Source: Bacteroidota bacterium
Lineage (GTDB): Bacteria; Bacteroidota; Bacteroidia; Flavobacteriales; Flavobacteriaceae
DNA: 64,000 bases
Direction: 5' to 3'
Assembly: GCA_023434025.1 (NCBI GenBank)
Contig: JAEYTL010000054.1
Coordinates: 124,001-188,000 of the forward strand
Position 1 is the first letter of the stretch. The number at the start of each line of letters is the position of its first letter. The notes beneath the pieces are model-generated. The model did not search any database, was not told the origin of the DNA, and saw nothing but the letters and a program-made list of their open reading frames with translations. The position numbers were made by a program, and so were the translations under genes. This document shows positions 60,292 to 64,000 of this stretch, one piece after another.

Positions 60292-61353
60292 TTATTCCGT
60301 TAAAGCAGAAGTGTTGGAAAGGTTTGTGCCTGTTTGTTTTACCGCTTGTTGCTTAACAGGAATATACATTTCGGTCAGCCATTGCGAAGGTTGTTTAACT
60401 TCAGTTCTGCTTTTCAGATAAACCTCACGAAAAGCACCGTTTGGGTTCTGTTCCAGGTTATTCTTTTTAAGATAATCAAACCCTTTATCCCAGGCTTTCT
60501 TACTGTGTGAATAATCTCCTTTTAAGATGATTTTGAGGGCCTGATGGGGTTGAATACTGTCCACCGTAAATTCACTTTCTGGCGTAGTATAGATATTTTC
60601 TGTCAGGGTAGTGGCTATTGAAAAGGTGACGTTGTTTTTAGCCGTATCGTAGTTGTCAAAAACAACAAATTTTTGCTTGTTGGTTTTGATGTTATTTTCG
60701 GCAACAAAGTCAATCAGTAACGGCATGGTATTTTGAAGGACAGTATAAAAATCCGAAATTTTGCTTTCTTCTTTGCGTAGAATGTACTTTTGATGCACAA
60801 CGTCAACAATTCCCGCTATATCAATGGAATAAGTTGTTATCTCTTTGTCAAGCACCTTGGTGAGCTCCGTGAGAATTTTATCAAAATCTGAACCTAACTT
60901 TTGTTCAAACCCACCCGAAAAAACAGATTTCAGTTTACCCATAAAATCAAGTTCTCCGGAAGAATTCCAGGTTATTCTGGTTCCGCCAACAGTATCTTTA
61001 AAGGTGATATAGGCCGATGATAATTTGCCGTCTCTGGAAATTTTCTGGGCAATGCTGTCATTTTCTTTTAAATAAATGGTTTTTATATATCCGTTGCCCC
61101 CGGATCCTTTCCAGTGGAATGAGCTGCCGGTGCCAACAGAATTCTCCGGATAGCTGACTTTTGCATCAGGATCTGCCTGATAAAATGATTCCCAGTTCTG
61201 GTAATCGTTAATAAAGTGAAACAGAGCCGTCTTATCTAAATTGATTACTTTACTTCTTGTAACGGAATATGTCCCTTTCTTGGTCCATACATAAACCGTA
61301 AAAGCAAGCAAAATCAGTAAAATCAACAGTACTATATACTTCAATATTCTCAT
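60292..61353 (-). CDS. Membrane-anchored SRPBCC protein with GyrI-like C-terminal half
   Basis: 353 residues from the ATG at 61353, which gives an N-terminal membrane helix (ILKYIVLLILLILLAFTVYVW); an upstream start at 61377 adds 8 residues. Residues ~35-175 are SRPBCC-like (FHFINDYQNWESFYQADPDA). The C-terminal half may be GyrI-like. It is encoded 50 bases beyond the sigma gene start and reads towards it on the same strand. Ligand and function are unknown. Confidence 0.78.
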   Translation of the reverse strand: MRILKYIVLLILLILLAFTVYVWTKKGTYSVTRSKVINLDKTALFHFINDYQNWESFYQADPDAKVSYPENSVGTGSSFHWKGSGGNGYIKTIYLKENDSIAQKISRDGKLSSAYITFKDTVGGTRITWNSSGELDFMGKLKSVFSGGFEQKLGSDFDKILTELTKVLDKEITTYSIDIAGIVDVVHQKYILRKEESKISDFYTVLQNTMPLLIDFVAENNIKTNKQKFVVFDNYDTAKNNVTFSIATTLTENIYTTPESEFTVDSIQPHQALKIILKGDYSHSKKAWDKGFDYLKKNNLEQNPNGAFREVYLKSRTEVKQPSQWLTEMYIPVKQQAVKQTGTNLSNTSALTE

Positions 61354-61501
61354 GACGAAAGGAAACTTTAAAAACACTATAAAGGTAGGAAATTTATTTT
61401 CGTTTTAACAAAAATGCATTTTTCTTCTGCAGAAAACAGTTTTTTTATCTGCAGGTAAGAATCAAAAGGCACCGTCTTAAACTTAAAAAAAACCTAAATA
61501 G

Positions 61502-61529
61502 AAAAACGCCCCGAAAGAGAGGCGTTTTT
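61502..61529 (-). terminator. Terminator of the OmpA lipoprotein gene
   Basis: AAAAACGCC (61502-61510) and GGCGTTTTT (61521-61529) form a 9-bp stem; the minus strand reads into a T-run, 22 bases after the stop codon at 61552. Confidence 0.75.
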
Positions 61530-61551
61530 TATGATGAAGGAAAAACATAAA

Positions 61552-62388
61552 TTATTTTCCGGTTTGTTTTTTCATTTCTTTTTCAATCATTTCATAGAAC
61601 TGATCAATTTTCGGCATCACAATAATTCTTGTTCTGCGGTTAGCAGCCCTGTTTTCAACCGTATTATTTTCTACTAAAGGCAAGTACTCACTTCTACCGG
61701 CTGCAATCAGCTGACGTGGATTAACTTTGTGTGTATTGGTTAACACCCGAACCACGGCAGTAGCACGTTTAACACTTAAATCCCAGTTGTCTAAAAGTAC
61801 GCCGTTTTTATACGGAACATTATCGGTGTGGCTTTCAACCATACACTCAAAATCAGGTTTTTCATTTACCACCTTGGCTACCTTGCCTAATATTTCTTTA
61901 GCACGGTCACTGATTTCGTAACTTCCGGATTTAAACAACAACTTATCGGCAATAGAAATCATAACCACTCCTTTGTCAACATTAATCTGAATATCCGGAT
62001 CCGATATACCCACAGCACCTTTTAGGCTGGTAACCAAAGCTAGGGTAACACTGTCTTTTTTGGTCAAGGCATCCTGTAAACGGGAAATCTTTAAATCCTT
62101 TTCTTTCAGACTTTCCAATGATTTTTCAAGGTTTTCTGCACCTTTGGTAGTAAGGGTAGTTAAATTACCCATATTGTTGATTAAATCAGAATTGTTTTTC
62201 TTTAAATCATTGACCTGATTGGCTAATAAATCTTTTTCAGATAAACATAAATTTAATTTAACTGTGGTTGAATTCAGTAAGTCCTGACATTCTTTGTTTT
62301 TTGCCTCTAATTCGGCAATTTTTTTCTTTGTACCACAAGAGCCTAAGGTTAAGGCAACAACAGATAGTAATAAAACAACTCGTTTCAT
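61552..62388 (-). CDS. OmpA-family peptidoglycan-binding lipoprotein
   Basis: 278 residues. Lipoprotein signal MKRVVLLLSVVALTLGSC (Cys18), a coiled-coil region (about 25-115), and a C-terminal OmpA domain (about 140-265) with SHTDNVPYKNG and the peptidoglycan-binding LSVKRATAVVRVL, RNRRTRI-type end (ANRRTRIIVMP). It resembles MotB/OmpA-type anchors; there is no motor partner nearby. It links the outer membrane to the wall. Confidence 0.9.
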   Translation of the reverse strand: MKRVVLLLSVVALTLGSCGTKKKIAELEAKNKECQDLLNSTTVKLNLCLSEKDLLANQVNDLKKNNSDLINNMGNLTTLTTKGAENLEKSLESLKEKDLKISRLQDALTKKDSVTLALVTSLKGAVGISDPDIQINVDKGVVMISIADKLLFKSGSYEISDRAKEILGKVAKVVNEKPDFECMVESHTDNVPYKNGVLLDNWDLSVKRATAVVRVLTNTHKVNPRQLIAAGRSEYLPLVENNTVENRAANRRTRIIVMPKIDQFYEMIEKEMKKQTGK

Positions 62389-62462
62389 GATAATGTTTTT
62401 TTTATTTTACAAAATTAACGCCATTCCATTAATGGAATTACATTTTTATAGATAAACTAATG

Positions 62463-63458
62463 TTAAAATTTATCTGCAAATATCGTGCAATTTTTTACAA
62501 AATAGGCATAAACGATGCTGTTTATTTTGTAATAGCCATTCTTGACCTTCGGTTCCCGTTTACGTAAGGTTTTGATTAGTAGCGAATAAAAAGAAAAATG
62601 AGCTTGTGTAATGGCCAGAAAGTGTTTGAATTTTCCGCTCATTAAAAATTGAATTCCCGCTATCCCGTCTAAAATCAACCGCCCGAAAACCACTAAAAAA
62701 AGCCGGTTCTTGGGTAAATTTTTAGTCAGCATCAGTAGGGAGTTTCTAAAATTCAGAAACGTTTTTTTAGGATTTGATGCCGCCAGGGTTGCTCCTCCCA
62801 GATGGTAAACAGTGGATAGTCCGCAATAATACGTAGTGTAGCTCCGGTTAAAACCCCGCCAGCAGAGATCGATTTCTTCCTGATGAGCAAAAAAATCAGC
62901 ATCAAAGCCTTTTAATTCGCGGTATGCCGTCTTTCGGATAAAAAAGCACGCTCCTGAAGCCCAAAAAACGGGTACGGTATCATTATACTGGCCGGTGTCA
63001 ATTTCAATCGTATTAAAAATACGTCCGCGGCAAAACGGGTAGCCAAACCGGTCGATAAATCCGCCACCGGCTCCGGCATATTCAAAACAAGACTTATTTT
63101 TATAATCCAGAATTTTGGGCTGTATAATGGCTGTGCCGGGGTTGTTTTCAAAGGTAGCCAGAATAGGGGTGAGCCAGTTTTCGGTTACTTCCACATCAGA
63201 ATTCAGCAGGCAGTAAATTTCTTCTTCAACGGTTTGTAACCCTTCATTATATCCCCGGGCAAAACCAAAATTTTGTGCGTTCCGGATGATTTTTACCGAC
63301 GGAAACTTTTCTGTCAGGACTTCAATGGAATGATCCGTTGACGCATTATCAATAACATAAACGGTGGCCTGTTGCGAATAGTTGACTACGGAAGGCAGAA
63401 ATTCGGTGAGAAGTTTAGCCCCGTTCCAGTTTAAAATGACGACAGCGATTTTTTTCAA
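62463..63458 (-). CDS. Glycosyltransferase family 2
   Basis: 331 residues with a GT-A fold. AVVILNWNGAKLL, YVIDNASTDHSI and CLLNSDVEVTENW (DxD-like metal site) are typical of rhamnosyl/galactosyl-type GT2 enzymes. A hydrophobic segment near 265-290 (RLILDGIAGIQFLM) may touch the membrane. It probably builds a surface polysaccharide; donor and acceptor are unknown. It lies 17 bases after the small gene at 63476. Confidence 0.9.
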   Translation of the reverse strand: MKKIAVVILNWNGAKLLTEFLPSVVNYSQQATVYVIDNASTDHSIEVLTEKFPSVKIIRNAQNFGFARGYNEGLQTVEEEIYCLLNSDVEVTENWLTPILATFENNPGTAIIQPKILDYKNKSCFEYAGAGGGFIDRFGYPFCRGRIFNTIEIDTGQYNDTVPVFWASGACFFIRKTAYRELKGFDADFFAHQEEIDLCWRGFNRSYTTYYCGLSTVYHLGGATLAASNPKKTFLNFRNSLLMLTKNLPKNRLFLVVFGRLILDGIAGIQFLMSGKFKHFLAITQAHFSFYSLLIKTLRKREPKVKNGYYKINSIVYAYFVKNCTIFADKF

Positions 63459-63475
63459 AATAGATTGATGTGTTT

Positions 63476-63823
63476 TTAAAGTTGTTGTTTTTTGAGGGCA
63501 GAAGCGTATTGTGCTTCAATATCGCATCCCATATAGCTTGTCCATCTTCCTGTATGATGATTTTTTTGAAAAAAAACAGGCGTAATTTCAGTTCCGTTCT
63601 GATCTTTTAAAGTCAGTTTATAACCCGTAACCTGATGCAGAAAATCCGGTGAATAATTATTGGCAATGGATACTATTGTAAACCGTCTGTCAAATTTTGA
63701 ATCCAAATACTCCTGAATAGAACGTTTAACCATGAATCCGGGGGTAATGAAATACAAACTGAAATAAACAAACAGGATCAATGTGATTCCGCCGGCAAAA
63801 ATAAATTTAAACAGACATCTCAT
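63476..63823 (-). CDS. Small hypothetical protein with N-terminal membrane segment
   Basis: 115 residues. One hydrophobic N-terminal helix (FIFAGGITLILFVYFSLYFI) and a small soluble domain. Its ATG overlaps the stop of the preceding gene (ATGA), implying translational coupling. I do not recognise a family. Confidence 0.7.
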   Translation of the reverse strand: MRCLFKFIFAGGITLILFVYFSLYFITPGFMVKRSIQEYLDSKFDRRFTIVSIANNYSPDFLHQVTGYKLTLKDQNGTEITPVFFQKNHHTGRWTSYMGCDIEAQYASALKKQQL

Positions 63824-63999
63824 AACGATTTATTTTTCTTAAAATTGATCATCTCATTCAAAAAAATATACTTTTCATTTTCAAAATCCATTTGACAAAA
63901 ATAGTGATTCAAACCGTTGGTTACCATCAGATAATTTGCCTTTAAGGTTAAATTATATCTTGCAATCTGATCAAATACAGCCTGTGTAATCGCAACGTT
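63820..63999 (-). CDS. C-terminal part of an HsdR N-terminal-like (HSDR_N) protein, truncated by window end
   Basis: 59 codons plus stop are visible, ending at 63820. The fragment has ITQAVFDQIARYNLTLKANY and MVTNGLNHYFCQMDFENEKY, matching my memory of the ~150-residue flavobacterial proteins called type I restriction enzyme HsdR N-terminal domain protein. Those are stand-alone nuclease-fold proteins, not full restriction systems. The N-terminus lies outside the window. Confidence 0.75.
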   Translation of the reverse strand, partial: NVAITQAVFDQIARYNLTLKANYLMVTNGLNHYFCQMDFENEKYIFLNEMINFKKNKSL

Positions 64000-64000
64000 G

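Noticed and set aside
63820..63999. A restriction-modification system at the window end
   Set aside because: Only an HsdR_N-like tail is visible with no specificity or methylase genes; relatives are stand-alone proteins.

Overview
The window is an AT-rich chromosomal segment of a Bacteroidetes bacterium, most likely a Flavobacteriaceae member close to Flavobacterium. The signs are: a secreted protein ending in a type IX secretion sorting domain; promoter boxes of the Bacteroidetes form TTG-N18-20-TAnnTTTG instead of -35/-10 boxes; almost no Shine-Dalgarno sequences; a Bacteroidetes-type LptD; BadF-type sugar kinase and DUF4159 genes in flavobacterial contexts; and an ECF sigma/anti-sigma-like/Spy-like cassette. 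I saw no transposase, integrase, phage gene or CRISPR array, so this is core chromosome and not an accessory island.

Layout. 1-9.4 kb: threonine synthesis genes thrA and thrB (minus), preceded by a short leader ORF with five consecutive Thr codons; then nnr, a TlpA-type lipoprotein, hutH and a DUF421 membrane protein. 9.4-19.6 kb: a RimK ligase fused to a retropepsin-like domain, clpC, divergent gyrA with a TPR protein, a C40 peptidase and a thiolase. 19.8-22.0 kb: a Ser-Pro-Arg tRNA operon with a textbook promoter and terminator, then a DUF4397 protein built from two nearly identical 690-bp units. 22.4-29 kb: a small unknown, a D-Ala-D-Ala dipeptidase, a THUMP-like methyltransferase, an AI-2E family permease, DUF4159, rsmE and tsaD. 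29-37.6 kb: tamB, then a glycolytic block with pfkA, gapA, a BadF-type kinase, a TonB_C protein and mgsA. 37.6-49.4 kb: ridA, lptD diverging from an amidase, an MCE/MlaD protein, two cysteine-rich iron-sulfur proteins flanking a small HAD protein, and a GH3/beta-lactamase fusion. 49.5-56.1 kb: SRPBCC, pyrE diverging from a NUDIX gene, an M14 peptidase, coaD, ddl, a PASTA protein and an RluD-type synthase. 56.2-64 kb: a Tyr- and Ser/Arg-rich unknown, a beta-propeller lipoprotein, the sigma-factor cassette, a SRPBCC protein, an OmpA lipoprotein, a GT2 glycosyltransferase and the C-terminal end of an HsdR_N-like protein.

How the genes work together. A strong theme is the cell envelope: LptD and TamB (outer membrane assembly), MlaD-like lipid transport, amidase, DdpX, NlpC/P60, Ddl, GH3-hexosaminidase/beta-lactamase and OmpA. 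A second theme is translation and RNA modification (tRNAs, TsaD, RsmE, RluD, RimK). Central metabolism is represented by pfkA/gapA with methylglyoxal synthase, thrAB, pyrE, coaD and hutH.

The most noteworthy regulatory observation is the Thr-rich leader peptide upstream of thrA, a likely ribosome-mediated attenuator. Others are a 12-bp palindrome before hutH, mirror-image promoters between lptD and the amidase gene, and a pyrE promoter lying inside the start of the divergent NUDIX gene. Nothing in the window amounts to a clearly new multi-gene system. All calls come from reading the sequence and recalling family motifs; no searches were run.
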